From the NCBI GenBank assembly GCA_946482335.1, contig CAMLRG010000036.1:1-34069 (forward strand): 34,069 bases of DNA, in the 5' to 3' direction. Source of the DNA: an uncultured Duganella sp. GTDB lineage: Bacteria; Pseudomonadota; Gammaproteobacteria; Burkholderiales; Burkholderiaceae. The translations under genes were made by a program, and so were the position numbers. Below the pieces are notes generated by a model. It searched no databases, was not told where the DNA came from, and saw only the letters and a program-made list of their open reading frames with translations. How positions within the stretch are numbered: the first letter of the stretch is position 1; every line of letters begins with the position of its first letter. Below, piece after piece: positions 1 to 9,321 of the stretch.

Positions 1-965
1 AGGTGGCCGAGTTCTTCCTCGACGAATTACTGCGCAACGGCACCACCACCGCCATGGTCTACGGCACCGTGCACCCGCAATCGGTGGACGCTTTCTTCAT
101 GGCCAGCGAAAAGCGCGACCTGCGCATGATCGCCGGCAAAGTGATGATGGACCGCCATTGCCCCGACTTCCTGTGCGACACCGCCGAACGCGGCGCCGAG
201 GAAACAGAGGCCCTGATCCAGCGCTGGCATAAGAAAGGACGGTCGCTGTACGCCATCACCCCGCGCTTTGCCCCGACCTCGACCGAGGCCCAACTGCAAC
301 TGGCCGGCGAACTGGCGCGCAAATACCCCGACACCTTCCTGCAGACCCACGTCTCGGAAAACAAGGAAGAATGCGCCTGGGTCAAGACGCTGTTCCCGCA
401 GGCGCGCAGCTATCTCGACGTCTACGACCAGTACGGCATGATGCGCCCGCGCGCCGTGTATGGCCACTGCATCTGGCTCGACGAGGCCGACCGCGCGCGC
501 ATGGCCGAGACCAAGGCCGCGGCGGCGGTTTGCCCAACCTCCAACCTGTTCCTCGGCTCCGGCTTGTTCGACTTCGAACAAGCCGACAAGAGCGGCATGC
601 TGCTCTCGCTGGCAACCGACGTCGGCGGCGGTACTTCGTTCAGCATGTTGCAAACGATGAATGAAGCCTATAAAGTAGCGCGCTTGAAGGGCAGCTACCT
701 GCCTGCCATGCGCATGTTCTACCTGGCGACGCTGGGCGCCGCGCGCAGCCTGCACCTGGAAGACACGATCGGCAGTTTTGCCGCCGGCCGCGAGGCGGAC
801 TTCATCGTGCTCGACCCGCAGGCCACGCCGCTGCTGGCACGCCGCAGCGCCAATACCGACAGCCTGGAAGAACAGCTGTTCGCACTGGCGCTGCTGGGGG
901 ATGACCGCGCCATCGCGGCCACCTATTCGGGCGGCAGCCTGGTGCACGCGCGGGCAGGGCGCTGA
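1..965 (+). CDS. guaD: Guanine deaminase, 5'-truncated by the window edge
   Basis: Converts guanine to xanthine and ammonia in the cytoplasm (amidohydrolase superfamily). The reading frame is open from the left edge and the first about 110 residues, including the N-terminal HxH metal motif, lie outside; the GTG at base 3 is internal, not the true start. Counting from that GTG, the visible metal-site residues are H116 in QTHVSEN, H155 in YGHCIW and D206 in LATDVGGG. The PTSNLFLGSG stretch is typical of guanine deaminases, and the C-terminus has the usual amidohydrolase GREADFIVLD strand. About 320 residues of an expected 430 or so are visible. The exported adenosine deaminase gene follows after 29 bp in the same direction, which suggests a purine salvage operon. 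Confidence 0.92.
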   Translation, partial: VAEFFLDELLRNGTTTAMVYGTVHPQSVDAFFMASEKRDLRMIAGKVMMDRHCPDFLCDTAERGAEETEALIQRWHKKGRSLYAITPRFAPTSTEAQLQLAGELARKYPDTFLQTHVSENKEECAWVKTLFPQARSYLDVYDQYGMMRPRAVYGHCIWLDEADRARMAETKAAAAVCPTSNLFLGSGLFDFEQADKSGMLLSLATDVGGGTSFSMLQTMNEAYKVARLKGSYLPAMRMFYLATLGAARSLHLEDTIGSFAAGREADFIVLDPQATPLLARRSANTDSLEEQLFALALLGDDRAIAATYSGGSLVHARAGR

Positions 966-994
966 CCACGACCATCCATGCCGAGAGAAAGAAC

Positions 995-2434
995 ATGCAC
1001 CAGCCAGCACGCCGCTTCCTGACCGCCGCCGCGCATTCCGCCGCGCTCGCCGCCATGCTTGCCGCCGCCTTCGCCGCGCCGGCGAGCGCCGCCTCGAACG
1101 CCGAGGTCACCGCGCGCCATTTTGCGTCCCTGGTGTCCGGCCCGGCGCCGAAAACGGCGGAACTGGCCATGTTCTTCAACAACATGCCGAAAGGCGCCGA
1201 CCTGCACCACCATTACTCGGGTTCCATCTACGCCGAGCAATACCTGGAATGGGTCGACAAGCTGGGCTACTGTATCGACAAGACGTCCTGGAGCGTCCAG
1301 GCCGACAAGTCCGCCGACCGCAAGCATTGCGCCACGGTCGCGGAGCTGGAAAAAGACCCGGTCGCTTACCGCACCCTGCTGCACAAGTGGTCCGTGATGG
1401 ACTTCTACAACCACAGCGAAGACCAGATGGCGCCCGACCTGGCCTTCTTCACCACGTTCCCGCGCTTTAACGACGTGGCATCGACCAATGGCAACGACGG
1501 CCAGAAGCGCCTGAAGGAGCGCGCGATTGCGGAAAACGTCAGCTATATTGAAACCGTGTTCGAGATTGCGCCGATCACTTTCGACGCCGAATTCGACGGC
1601 AAGCTGACCGACGAAGCCGCCTTCGCCGCCTACCTGGCCAAGCTGGAAGCCAGCCCGGCCTTCAACAAAGGCATCGCCGATTACAGCGCCTACGTGGACA
1701 GCAGCAGCGCCGGCATCGACGACGAACACTTCACCATGCGCTACCAGCCGTTCGTGCTGCGCTTCCTGTCGCCATCCATCGTGTTTTCCCAGATGGCGGC
1801 CGGCTTCAAGATCGCCAGCCAGAACCGGAAAGTGGTGTCGGTCAACATCGTCGGCGCCGAGCACTACCCGGTCTCGATGCGTGACTACAGCCTGCACATG
1901 CGCATGTACAAGTTCCTGAGCGCCAGGTACCCGGACGTGAAACTGTCGCTGCATGCCGGCGAACTCGCCCTGGGCCTGGTGCCGCCGGAAGGCTTGAAGT
2001 TCCATATCGCCGAGGCGCTGGACGTGGCGGGCGCCAAGCGCATCGGCCACGGCATGGACATCGCCCATGAGCGCCAGCCGCTGGCCCTGCTGAAAAAGAT
2101 GCGCGAGAAAAACATCCCGGTCGAAGTGAACCTGACCAGCAATGAATTCATCCTCGGCGTGAAAGACGCGGCGCACCCGCTCACCATCTACCGCAAGTAT
2201 GGGGTGCCGTTCGTCCTGTCGAGCGACGACACTGGCGTCAGCCGTAATACCTTGTCGAACGAGTACGTGTTGTTCGCCAGCCGCTACAAAACCAGCTATG
2301 CGGAAGTCAAAAAGCTGTCATATGACAGTATCCGCTACAGTTTCCTCCAAGATACTGAAAAGCAGCGCCTGCTCAAGCAACTCGACAGCCGTTTTGCCAA
2401 GTTTGAAAGCGACATCGCGACATCGCTGAAGTAA
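995..2434 (+). CDS. Exported adenosine deaminase-family protein (ADGF/CECR1-like)
   Basis: Predicted to deaminate adenosine (or a related purine nucleoside) to inosine in the periplasm or outside the cell. It is 479 residues with an Ala-rich signal peptide ending near ASA (residues 30-32). The adenosine deaminase metal and catalytic motifs are all present: GADLHHHYSGS (H71, H73), LHAGE (H320, E323), RIGHG (H352) and SSDDTG (D411, D412). At 479 residues it is longer than cytosolic Add (about 330-340), with an extended N-terminal part as in secreted ADGF-type enzymes. A GAGAGAAAG purine stretch serves as ribosome binding site. It sits 29 bp after guanine deaminase and is followed by a hairpin. 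Family assignment is firm; adenosine as substrate is inferred. Confidence 0.88.
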   Translation: MHQPARRFLTAAAHSAALAAMLAAAFAAPASAASNAEVTARHFASLVSGPAPKTAELAMFFNNMPKGADLHHHYSGSIYAEQYLEWVDKLGYCIDKTSWSVQADKSADRKHCATVAELEKDPVAYRTLLHKWSVMDFYNHSEDQMAPDLAFFTTFPRFNDVASTNGNDGQKRLKERAIAENVSYIETVFEIAPITFDAEFDGKLTDEAAFAAYLAKLEASPAFNKGIADYSAYVDSSSAGIDDEHFTMRYQPFVLRFLSPSIVFSQMAAGFKIASQNRKVVSVNIVGAEHYPVSMRDYSLHMRMYKFLSARYPDVKLSLHAGELALGLVPPEGLKFHIAEALDVAGAKRIGHGMDIAHERQPLALLKKMREKNIPVEVNLTSNEFILGVKDAAHPLTIYRKYGVPFVLSSDDTGVSRNTLSNEYVLFASRYKTSYAEVKKLSYDSIRYSFLQDTEKQRLLKQLDSRFAKFESDIATSLK

Positions 2435-2446
2435 GCCATCATTTGC

Positions 2447-2476
2447 CGCACTTGTGGCCCTTTTGCCACAAGTGCG
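2447..2476 (+). terminator. Hairpin downstream of adenosine deaminase gene
   Basis: A perfect 12-bp inverted repeat (CGCACTTGTGGC ... GCCACAAGTGCG) with a 6-nt loop starts 12 bp after the adenosine deaminase stop codon. There is no T-run after the stem, so it is either a weak or Rho-assisted terminator or a 3'-end stabilising structure. Confidence 0.5.
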
Positions 2477-2859
2477 CGCACCTTCAATTTACAAATCCCC
2501 AACGTTTCAAGCACCGCTAAAGGTGTGCATTTCTTTATAATGCCGCCTGATCGCAGCGTAGCCTACAGAAAAACGTATAACAATATGCAATTTATTTTTC
2601 CTAAGTATAAATACGTAAAGGAAAATGAATTTGTCTTCAACGTCGCCTTTCGGGCATAGTTGACGGAAAATTACGTCTACTGCGTCTGGGGAGCCGTGGG
2701 CTTCACGAAACTGTCACAAAGCTGTCGCACCCGTGTCATCGTCGGTGCTTAAACTCGCTGGGCGGCTACTATTTTTGCAACATTAGTAAAAAGCGCAAAT
2801 GCGGCAAGCCTCATTTTGCCGACATTTACCAATATTTCGTTCTCTTTTGGGGTATATCA
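2477..2859 (+). promoter_or_regulatory. AT-rich leader region of the Oar-type receptor gene
   Basis: This 383-bp stretch has no recognisable gene and is clearly more AT-rich than its surroundings. A TATAAT hexamer at 2536-2541 could be a -10 box but lacks a convincing -35 at 16-18 bp. A 12-codon mini-ORF (ATG 2625, TGA 2661-2663) preceded by AAAGGA could be a leader peptide, but such a short frame can arise by chance. A stem-loop lies near the 3' end (2797-2827). A long regulated 5' leader is plausible but unproven. Confidence 0.35.
2797..2827 (+). promoter_or_regulatory. Stem-loop in the leader of the Oar-type receptor
   Basis: AAATGCGGCAA pairs with TTGCCG-A-CATTT around an 8-nt loop: 11 pairs with one bulged A. 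It ends 32 nt before the ATG at 2860, so it would lie in the mRNA leader. No T-run follows. It may be an mRNA stabiliser or part of a regulatory leader. Confidence 0.35.
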
Positions 2860-5800
2860 ATGATGAATCATAAACGGCTCCGGCTGACGCAAATCGCGTT
2901 GAGCCTGTCTCTCGTGTTTGCCGCTCCGGCATTCGCGCAGAACACGACTTCCGCGATTGCCGGTCGTATCTCCGGCTCCGACGGTAAACCAGCTGCTGGC
3001 GCAACCGTGACCGTGCTGCACGTCGAGTCCGGTTCGGCCAGCAATGTCGTCACCGACGCGGAAGGCCGCTACGTTGCGCGCGGCCTGCGCGCCGGCGGTC
3101 CGTACACGATCACCATCACCAAGAACGGCGTTTCCGAAAAGCGTGAAAACGTGTTCGTCGAAGTGGCCGAAACCGCGGCCGTGGATGCCACCATCGGCCA
3201 AGCCATGCAGACCGTGACCATCGCCGGTTCCAGCGCGGCGCGCTCCGAGAAGTTCTCGCGAAGCAATATGGGCACCGTGACCTCGATCAGCTCCGCCGAA
3301 CTGGCGATGCAGGGCTCGATCAACCGCAACCTGCAAGACTATGCCCGTTCCGACCCACGCGTGTCGGTGACCGACAAGGAGCGCGGCGAACTGTCGATCG
3401 CCGGCCAGAACTCGCGCTTCAACTCGATGACCATCGACGGCGTGGCCGTGAACGATACCTTCGGCCTGGAAGCCAACGGTTCCCCAACCGCCAAGCAGCC
3501 GATCTCGATCGAAGCAATCCAGTCGGTGCAGGTGAACGTTGCCAACTACGACGTGACCCAGAAGGGCTACACCGGCGGCAACATCAACGCCGTGACCAAG
3601 TCCGGTACCAACAAGGTCAAGGGTTCCGCCTATTACGTCTTCCGTAACGACAAGCTGGCAGGCGACCGCTACAACCTGTCGACCGGCGCTTACACCGAAC
3701 CAGCCCCATTCAAGGAAACCACCAAGGGCATGACCCTGGGCGGCCCGCTGATCCAGGACAAGCTGTTCCTGTTCGCAAACTACGAAAAGCTGGAATCGTC
3801 GCGCGCTGCGCCTCAGTTCGGCCCACTGGGCTCGAGCATGACCAACGTTGGCATCACCCCTGACGCCATCGCCCAGGCCACCAGCATCTCCAAGAACAAG
3901 TACGGCTTCGACGCCGGCACCTCGCAAATCCCTGAAGGGTTGGCGATGGATGTCACCGACAAGCTGCTGAAACTGGACTGGAACATCAACGATGACCACC
4001 GCTTCATGATGCGCTGGTCCAAGACCGAGCAGGCTGAACCGCAATTCCCAGGCCTGAGCCAGACCGGCCTGTCGCTGAACTCTTACTGGTACTCGCAGAA
4101 GAAGTCGATCGAGACCAAGGTAGCCCAGCTGTACTCCGACTGGACCCCGAACTTCTCGACCGAAGTCAAGCTGTCCACCCGCGATTACGATTCGGTCCCG
4201 GAAGTGAATTCCACCCTGCCATCGATCGGCCTGCAATTCTCGGGTCCTAACCCGACCGGCACCCCGGCGAGCGTATCGACTGCGAACCGTTTCCTGAACA
4301 TGGGTACCGAGTTCTCGCGCCAGCGTAACATCCTGGGCACCAAGACCCTGGACGCCTACCTGGGCGGCAACCTGTCCATGGGCGACCACCAGCTGAAGTT
4401 CGGTGGCGACCTGAACAAGAACGAAGTGGCCAACACCTTCCTGCAAGGCGTGTACGGTTCCTACACCTTCGCTTGCTTGAACAACGTCAACTACGCGTTC
4501 AACAACAACCAGCCGATCAACTGCGGTACCGCAACCAACGCGCAAATCACCGCCGCCGTGCTGGAAAACTACAGCAATGGCCGTCCGTCGAGCTACTCGG
4601 TGCAAGTGCCGCAACCTGGCCGTTCCTTCAATGACGCCATCGCCAACTTCACCCTGAAGTCCTACGGTTTGTTCCTGCAAGACACCTGGACCGTGAACGA
4701 GCGCCTGAGCCTGATGGCCGGCGTTCGCCTCGATTACGCCGACCTGGGCGAGCGTCCAACCCTGAACGCAGCCGTGGCGAAAGCACCGGTTGCCGGCAAC
4801 GCGGCGACCGGCGCCCGCGCTACCGGCGGCTTCAACCTGGACAACACCAACACCGTCGACGGCCAGAAACTGTGGCAGCCGCGCGTTGGCTTCAACTACA
4901 AGCTGGACTCGGAGCGCCAGACCCAGATCCGCGGTGGCGCCGGCCTGTTCCAAGGCGCGGCCATGTCCGTGTGGCTGGGCAATCCATACCAGAATAACGG
5001 TGTGGCAACCATGACCATCCAGTGCGGTTCGTCCTCGCAGCCTTGCCCGGCCGGCCTGTTCACCCCGGACGTGACCAAGCAGCCAACCAATTTCGCCGGT
5101 TCGCCACCGATCGCCAACGTCGATGCACTGGCCAAGGGCCTGCGCCAGCCTTCCGTATGGAAAGCTAACGTTGCCTTCGACCACGAGCTGCCATGGTACG
5201 GCATGATCTTCGGCGCCGAGCTGCTGAAGCTGAAGACCAAGGACTCGATCTATTACCAGAACCTGAACCTGGGCGCACCGACCAAGATCGGTACCGACGG
5301 CCGCGAATTGTTCTACACCAGCCAGGCTTACAACCCTGCATGCTGGACCGCGACCGGCAGCCTGACCCAGACCGGTACCACTTGCACCGGCGCACGTAAC
5401 AAGGCGCTGAGCAACGCAAGCTTCGGTAACGTGCTGGTGGCGACCAACACCAAAGGCGGCGACAGCACCCTGGCCACCGTCACCCTGAGCCGCCCACTGA
5501 CGGCTGGTTTCGGCTGGTCCCTGGCTTACACCTACATGGATGCCAAGGAAGTGTCGCCGCTGACCTCGTCGACTTCCGGTTCCAACTACGGCGCCCGTCC
5601 AGCCTTCCACCCGAACGAAGAAGTTGAATCCAACTCTTCGTACATGGTGAAAGACCGCTTCAATGCTGTGGTGAACTTCCGTAAGGCCTTCTTCGGCAAC
5701 TACAACACTACCTTCGGCCTGTTCTATGAAGGCAAGTCCGGCAAGCCATACAGCTGGACCTTCAACAACGACATGAACGGCGACGGCACCACCTCGAACG

Positions 5801-6276
5801 ACCTGATGTACATTCCCAAGGCGCCGGGTTCGGGTGAAGTCATCTTTGCTGGCGACTCTGCCACCAACCACGCCAACGAAGACAAGTTCTGGGCGACCGT
5901 TGACCAGTACCGCTCCCTGCGCAACGCCAAGGGCGGCGTCGTGAAGCGTAACGATTCGTTCGCTCCATGGACCCACTCCTTCGACGTGCGCGTGAAGCAG
6001 GAAATCCCTGGCCTGTGGACCGGCCACAAGGCTTCGCTCACCTTCGACATCTTCAACGTCGGCAACCTGCTGAACAAGAAGTGGGGCCATATCAACGAAG
6101 TGGGCTTTGCTTCCTCCGGCGGCCACGCCCGTTCCTTCGTCGATTTCGCTGGTATCGATCCTGCAACCGGCAAGTACGTCTACCGCGTGCGTAACGCCGT
6201 GGAAGACTACGAAGTCCGCCAGATCAAGGGCGAGTCGCAGTGGGCGATCCAGGCTACCCTGCGCTACGAGTTCTAA
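2860..6276 (+). CDS. TonB-dependent receptor, Oar-like, with N-terminal carboxypeptidase-regulatory domain
   Basis: Outer-membrane active transporter of 1138 residues. The signal peptide ends at AFA (about residue 26). A CarboxypepD_reg/Cna-B-like beta sandwich follows at about 31-112 (TSAIAGRISGSDG, VVTDAEGRY). The plug domain is at about 130-250 (FNSMTIDGVAVND, GGNINAVTKSGTN). A long beta-barrel with OmpA/Oar-type repeats ends in Phe (LRYEF), as expected for BamA-dependent insertion. Two adjacent ATGs (2860, 2863) are possible starts; the ribosome binding site is weak (TTGGGG). Codon use is strongly biased, which suggests high expression. Substrate is unknown; its position between purine deaminase genes and a nuclease/nucleotidase operon makes nucleic acid breakdown products a candidate. 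Oar relatives are also linked to peptide or protein import, so this is open. Confidence 0.9.
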   Translation: MMNHKRLRLTQIALSLSLVFAAPAFAQNTTSAIAGRISGSDGKPAAGATVTVLHVESGSASNVVTDAEGRYVARGLRAGGPYTITITKNGVSEKRENVFVEVAETAAVDATIGQAMQTVTIAGSSAARSEKFSRSNMGTVTSISSAELAMQGSINRNLQDYARSDPRVSVTDKERGELSIAGQNSRFNSMTIDGVAVNDTFGLEANGSPTAKQPISIEAIQSVQVNVANYDVTQKGYTGGNINAVTKSGTNKVKGSAYYVFRNDKLAGDRYNLSTGAYTEPAPFKETTKGMTLGGPLIQDKLFLFANYEKLESSRAAPQFGPLGSSMTNVGITPDAIAQATSISKNKYGFDAGTSQIPEGLAMDVTDKLLKLDWNINDDHRFMMRWSKTEQAEPQFPGLSQTGLSLNSYWYSQKKSIETKVAQLYSDWTPNFSTEVKLSTRDYDSVPEVNSTLPSIGLQFSGPNPTGTPASVSTANRFLNMGTEFSRQRNILGTKTLDAYLGGNLSMGDHQLKFGGDLNKNEVANTFLQGVYGSYTFACLNNVNYAFNNNQPINCGTATNAQITAAVLENYSNGRPSSYSVQVPQPGRSFNDAIANFTLKSYGLFLQDTWTVNERLSLMAGVRLDYADLGERPTLNAAVAKAPVAGNAATGARATGGFNLDNTNTVDGQKLWQPRVGFNYKLDSERQTQIRGGAGLFQGAAMSVWLGNPYQNNGVATMTIQCGSSSQPCPAGLFTPDVTKQPTNFAGSPPIANVDALAKGLRQPSVWKANVAFDHELPWYGMIFGAELLKLKTKDSIYYQNLNLGAPTKIGTDGRELFYTSQAYNPACWTATGSLTQTGTTCTGARNKALSNASFGNVLVATNTKGGDSTLATVTLSRPLTAGFGWSLAYTYMDAKEVSPLTSSTSGSNYGARPAFHPNEEVESNSSYMVKDRFNAVVNFRKAFFGNYNTTFGLFYEGKSGKPYSWTFNNDMNGDGTTSNDLMYIPKAPGSGEVIFAGDSATNHANEDKFWATVDQYRSLRNAKGGVVKRNDSFAPWTHSFDVRVKQEIPGLWTGHKASLTFDIFNVGNLLNKKWGHINEVGFASSGGHARSFVDFAGIDPATGKYVYRVRNAVEDYEVRQIKGESQWAIQATLRYEF

Positions 6277-6294
6277 GCTTGAACGCATGAGCAC

Positions 6295-6323
6295 AAAAAC
6301 GGGCCGCGAGGCCCGTTTTTTTT
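6295..6323 (+). terminator. Rho-independent terminator after the Oar-type receptor
   Basis: The stem CGGGCC/GGCCCG with loop GCGA is flanked by AAAAA on the left and an 8-T run on the right, starting 18 bp after the receptor stop codon. It is a textbook intrinsic terminator. Confidence 0.9.
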
Positions 6324-6349
6324 GTGAGTAACATATCGTTTCCCGGCGA

Positions 6350-6377
6350 TTGACGCGCCCGGGACCGACTGTACAAT
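6350..6377 (+). promoter_or_regulatory. Sigma-70 type promoter of the nucleotidase/nuclease operon
   Basis: TTGACG (6350-6355) and TACAAT (6372-6377) are separated by 16 bp, immediately downstream of the receptor terminator. Transcription would begin near 6384, giving a short leader of about 20 nt before the ATG at 6403. Confidence 0.65.
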
Positions 6378-6402
6378 CTCCTTTTACATCCGAGCCATAC
6401 CC

Positions 6403-8049
6403 ATGAAGCTTTTACCACTTGCCCTGGCGGCATTGCTGGCCGGCTGCGCCGCGCAGCGCCCCGACAACCAGGTCGAACTGACCCTGGTCGGCCTGAACGA
6501 CTTGCATGGCCACCTGGAAGCGTCGCGCTTCGAGGATGGCAAGGCGGGTGGTATTGATGCCCTTGCCGCCACCCTGCATGCGTGGCGCCAGGAAGATCCG
6601 GACCTGATGCTGGTCGGCGCCGGCGACATGATCGGCGCCAGCCCGGCCATGTCGTCCATGTTCGCCGATGAGCCGACGATCAAGGCACTGAACCTGCTCG
6701 GCATGCGCGCCACATCGGTTGGCAACCATGAATTCGACAATGGGCGCGTCGAGTTGCTGCGCCAGGCCAAGGGCGGCTGCGCCAATTCCCCGCGGCCGGA
6801 AAAGGCGTGCAAGCTGGAGCCGCATGAAGGCGCGAAGTTCAGCTACCTGGCGGCCAACGTCATCGATACGCGCACCAACCAGCCATTGCTGCCCGCCTAC
6901 CGTATCGAAGATGTGAAAGGTATCAAGGTCGGCTTCATCGGCACCGTGCTGAAAGATACGCCGGAACTGGTCGCCGCAGGCGGCATCGGCGGCCTGCATT
7001 TCATTGACGAGGCGCAGGCAGTCAACCGCCTGCTGCCGGAACTGCGCGCCCAGGGCGCCACCGTATTCGTGGTATTGATCCACCAGGGCGGTCATTCGAA
7101 GTCGCGCTATGACCAGCAGTATTGCAACGACCTCGGTGGTGATATCGCGGACGTGGTGAATCGTATCGATCCGGCCGTGCGCCTGGTGGTCAGCGGTCAT
7201 TCGCACACGGGCTATCTGTGCCGAGTGGGCGGCAAGCTGGTGACGCAAGCTGAAAAGTTCGGCCATATGCTGTCGCGCATTTCGCTGGTGGTGGACCGCC
7301 AGACCGGCAAGGTGGTCGATGCCAGTGCGCGCAATATCGTGGTGGAGCCGGGCAAGTATCCAGGCGTGCCGGAAGTGGACGCGCTGGTGGCATCCGTGCG
7401 TGCGCGCAGCAGCGCGGAACTGAACAAGCCGGTCGCGAAGCTGGCTGTGCCGTCGATCAGCAAGAACCTGATGTCCAATGCCGACGAATCGCCGCTGGGC
7501 CAGATCGTCGCCGACGCGATCCTGGCCAGCGGCCGCAAATGGGGGGCGCAAATCGCCTTCACCAACACCGGCGGCGTCCGTACGTCGCTTGAGGCCGGGA
7601 CCGGCAATGTGGCCAACGTCGGCCAGGTGCAGGCGGTGCTGCCGTTCGGGAATGAAATCGTCGTCATGAACATGACAGGCGCGCAGATCATGGCGCTGCT
7701 GGAAGGGCAGTGGAGCGGCAGTGAGGCCGACAAGCGCGGCTTGCTGCAAGTGTCGGAAGGATTTGGCTACGCCTGGGATACTTGCAAGCCCAAGGGCCAG
7801 CGCATCGTGCGCGACAGCGTCAGGCTGAATGGCGTGCCGATCGGCGACGATACGAGCTATCGGGTGGCCGTGTACAACTTCCTCGCCGACGGCAATGATG
7901 GCTTCGTGACCTTCCGCCAGGGCAGCAACCGGGCGGCGACGGGCGTGCGTGACGTCGATTCGCTGCGCGAACATCTGCAGCGCCTGGAGCAATTCAACAA
8001 ACCGGCCGGCACCTACGGCGCCGTCCCGCGCATCGTGCGCATCAAATAA
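6403..8049 (+). CDS. 5'-nucleotidase / UshA-family metallophosphatase lipoprotein
   Basis: Predicted periplasmic, membrane-anchored nucleotidase that removes phosphate from nucleotides. It has 548 residues, close to E. coli UshA. The N-terminus has a lipobox, LLAGC with Cys15. The metallophosphatase domain carries NDLHGH (32-37), GAGDMIG (72-78), GNHEFDNG (107-114) and SGHSHTG (264-270), which are the dinuclear metal ligands. The C-terminal 5_nucleotid_C domain has TNTGGVR (about 387-393) and YNFLADGNDGF (491-501), the latter matching the substrate-specificity loop. The ribosome binding site is poor, but a strong promoter sits 26 bp upstream. It is the first gene of a four-gene operon with PLD-like, S1/P1 nuclease and MFS genes, so it probably completes extracellular nucleic acid breakdown to nucleosides. 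Confidence 0.92.
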   Translation: MKLLPLALAALLAGCAAQRPDNQVELTLVGLNDLHGHLEASRFEDGKAGGIDALAATLHAWRQEDPDLMLVGAGDMIGASPAMSSMFADEPTIKALNLLGMRATSVGNHEFDNGRVELLRQAKGGCANSPRPEKACKLEPHEGAKFSYLAANVIDTRTNQPLLPAYRIEDVKGIKVGFIGTVLKDTPELVAAGGIGGLHFIDEAQAVNRLLPELRAQGATVFVVLIHQGGHSKSRYDQQYCNDLGGDIADVVNRIDPAVRLVVSGHSHTGYLCRVGGKLVTQAEKFGHMLSRISLVVDRQTGKVVDASARNIVVEPGKYPGVPEVDALVASVRARSSAELNKPVAKLAVPSISKNLMSNADESPLGQIVADAILASGRKWGAQIAFTNTGGVRTSLEAGTGNVANVGQVQAVLPFGNEIVVMNMTGAQIMALLEGQWSGSEADKRGLLQVSEGFGYAWDTCKPKGQRIVRDSVRLNGVPIGDDTSYRVAVYNFLADGNDGFVTFRQGSNRAATGVRDVDSLREHLQRLEQFNKPAGTYGAVPRIVRIK

Positions 8050-8061
8050 GAAAGGGCCGAC

Positions 8062-9321
8062 ATGCGCCGTTACCTCCTCGCCGCCCTGCTGGCCGGCTGT
8101 TTCGCCAGCGCGGCCCAGGCGGCATTCCAGGTGCCAGGGTTTGAACTGGTGCAGACCGCGCCGGTTGAAACCACGCTTTCGAGCCCCGACCTGCGCGGGC
8201 CGATCGAAGTGTGGACGGAACTGTTCGACAACGCGAAATCGGAAATCTGCATCGGACAGTTTTATGTTGCCAGCGTGCCCGGTGCGCCATTCGAGAAAGT
8301 CATCGAGCGCCTGGAAGCGGCGGGCAAGCGCGGCGTGAAGATCCGCTTCCTGATCGACAGGAAGGGTGTTGCCGGCTTGTCGGAAAAGGCGACCGTGGAG
8401 CGCCTGCGCGCCATCCCCAACCTGGAGATGCGCGTGCTGGACGTCAACCAGCTGACCGGCAACGGCATCATCCACGCCAAGTACCTGACGGTGGACCGCA
8501 ACGTGGCCTTCGTCGGCAGCCAGAACTTCGATTGGCGCGCCTTCACGCACATCCACGAAACGGGCTTGCGCATCACCGACGCGAAGATCGTCGGCCAGGT
8601 GCAGGCGATCTTCGACCAGGACTGGTCGGCGCAAGCCGCGCTGGCGGCCGGCAAGGCCGTGGCGCCATTGCAGGCAAAGTCCGCAATCCTCGCCAGCGCG
8701 CCGTCGGCGGCTTCGCTGGGATCGGCGTTGCCGCAAGAGGCCAGCTTCCTGGTTGCCAGCCCGGCCGCATTCAACCCGGCCGGCGTGGCTGATTCGGAAA
8801 CCGTGCTGCCTGCGCTGCTGGCCGATGCGAAGCAGGAAATCCGGGTTTCGATGCTCGATTACGCGCCATTGAGCTATGGCCCGGGCGGAACGCGCCCGTT
8901 CTACGCCGTGGTCGACAATGCGCTGCGCGCCGCCGCCACGCGCGGCGTCAAGGTCAAGCTGCTGGTGTCGAACTGGAACACCGAAAAGCCGGCCATCTTT
9001 CACCTGAAATCGCTGGCCATGTTGCCGAACGTGGAAGTGCGCGTCGTGACGCTGCCGAAAGCGTCCACCGGCTTCATCCCGTTCGCCCGCGTCTGGCACA
9101 GCAAGACCATGGTCATCGACGGCAAACTCGCTTGGGTCGGCACCAGCAACTGGGCTGGCGGCTACTTCGACCTGTCGCGCAATATGGAAGTCGTCATGCG
9201 CAACGCCGACATGGCCAAGCGCCTGTATGCCTTGCAGGAGCAGGCCTGGAGTTCGCCGTATGCGGCGCCGCTCGATATCAATAAAGATTACCCGAAACCG
9301 AACAAAGGGAAAGAGGAATGA
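8062..9321 (+). CDS. Exported phospholipase D-like protein with two HKD motifs
   Basis: A 419-residue PLD-superfamily hydrolase with two HxKx4D motifs: H138-K140-D145 (HAKYLTVD) followed by GSQNFD, and H346-K348-D353 (HSKTMVID) followed by GTSNWAGGYF. The N-terminus is a signal peptide with a possible cleavage after AQA (residue 20). An LLAGC motif at Cys13 leaves lipoprotein anchoring possible. The family includes phospholipases, cardiolipin synthases and nucleases (Nuc, BfiI). The location between a nucleotidase and an S1/P1 nuclease favours a phosphodiesterase or nuclease role, but a lipid substrate cannot be excluded. The start has AAGAAAGG upstream; the gene lies 12 bp after the nucleotidase and overlaps the nuclease gene by 4 bp (ATGA). 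Confidence 0.87.
   Translation: MRRYLLAALLAGCFASAAQAAFQVPGFELVQTAPVETTLSSPDLRGPIEVWTELFDNAKSEICIGQFYVASVPGAPFEKVIERLEAAGKRGVKIRFLIDRKGVAGLSEKATVERLRAIPNLEMRVLDVNQLTGNGIIHAKYLTVDRNVAFVGSQNFDWRAFTHIHETGLRITDAKIVGQVQAIFDQDWSAQAALAAGKAVAPLQAKSAILASAPSAASLGSALPQEASFLVASPAAFNPAGVADSETVLPALLADAKQEIRVSMLDYAPLSYGPGGTRPFYAVVDNALRAAATRGVKVKLLVSNWNTEKPAIFHLKSLAMLPNVEVRVVTLPKASTGFIPFARVWHSKTMVIDGKLAWVGTSNWAGGYFDLSRNMEVVMRNADMAKRLYALQEQAWSSPYAAPLDINKDYPKPNKGKEE

Noticed and set aside
2857..6294. Long open frame of about 1145 codons on the - strand opposite the Oar-type receptor
   Set aside because: Its translation is rich in Val, Gly, Gln and His and has no family motifs. It is a by-product of biased GC-rich codons in the receptor gene, which has full domain support.
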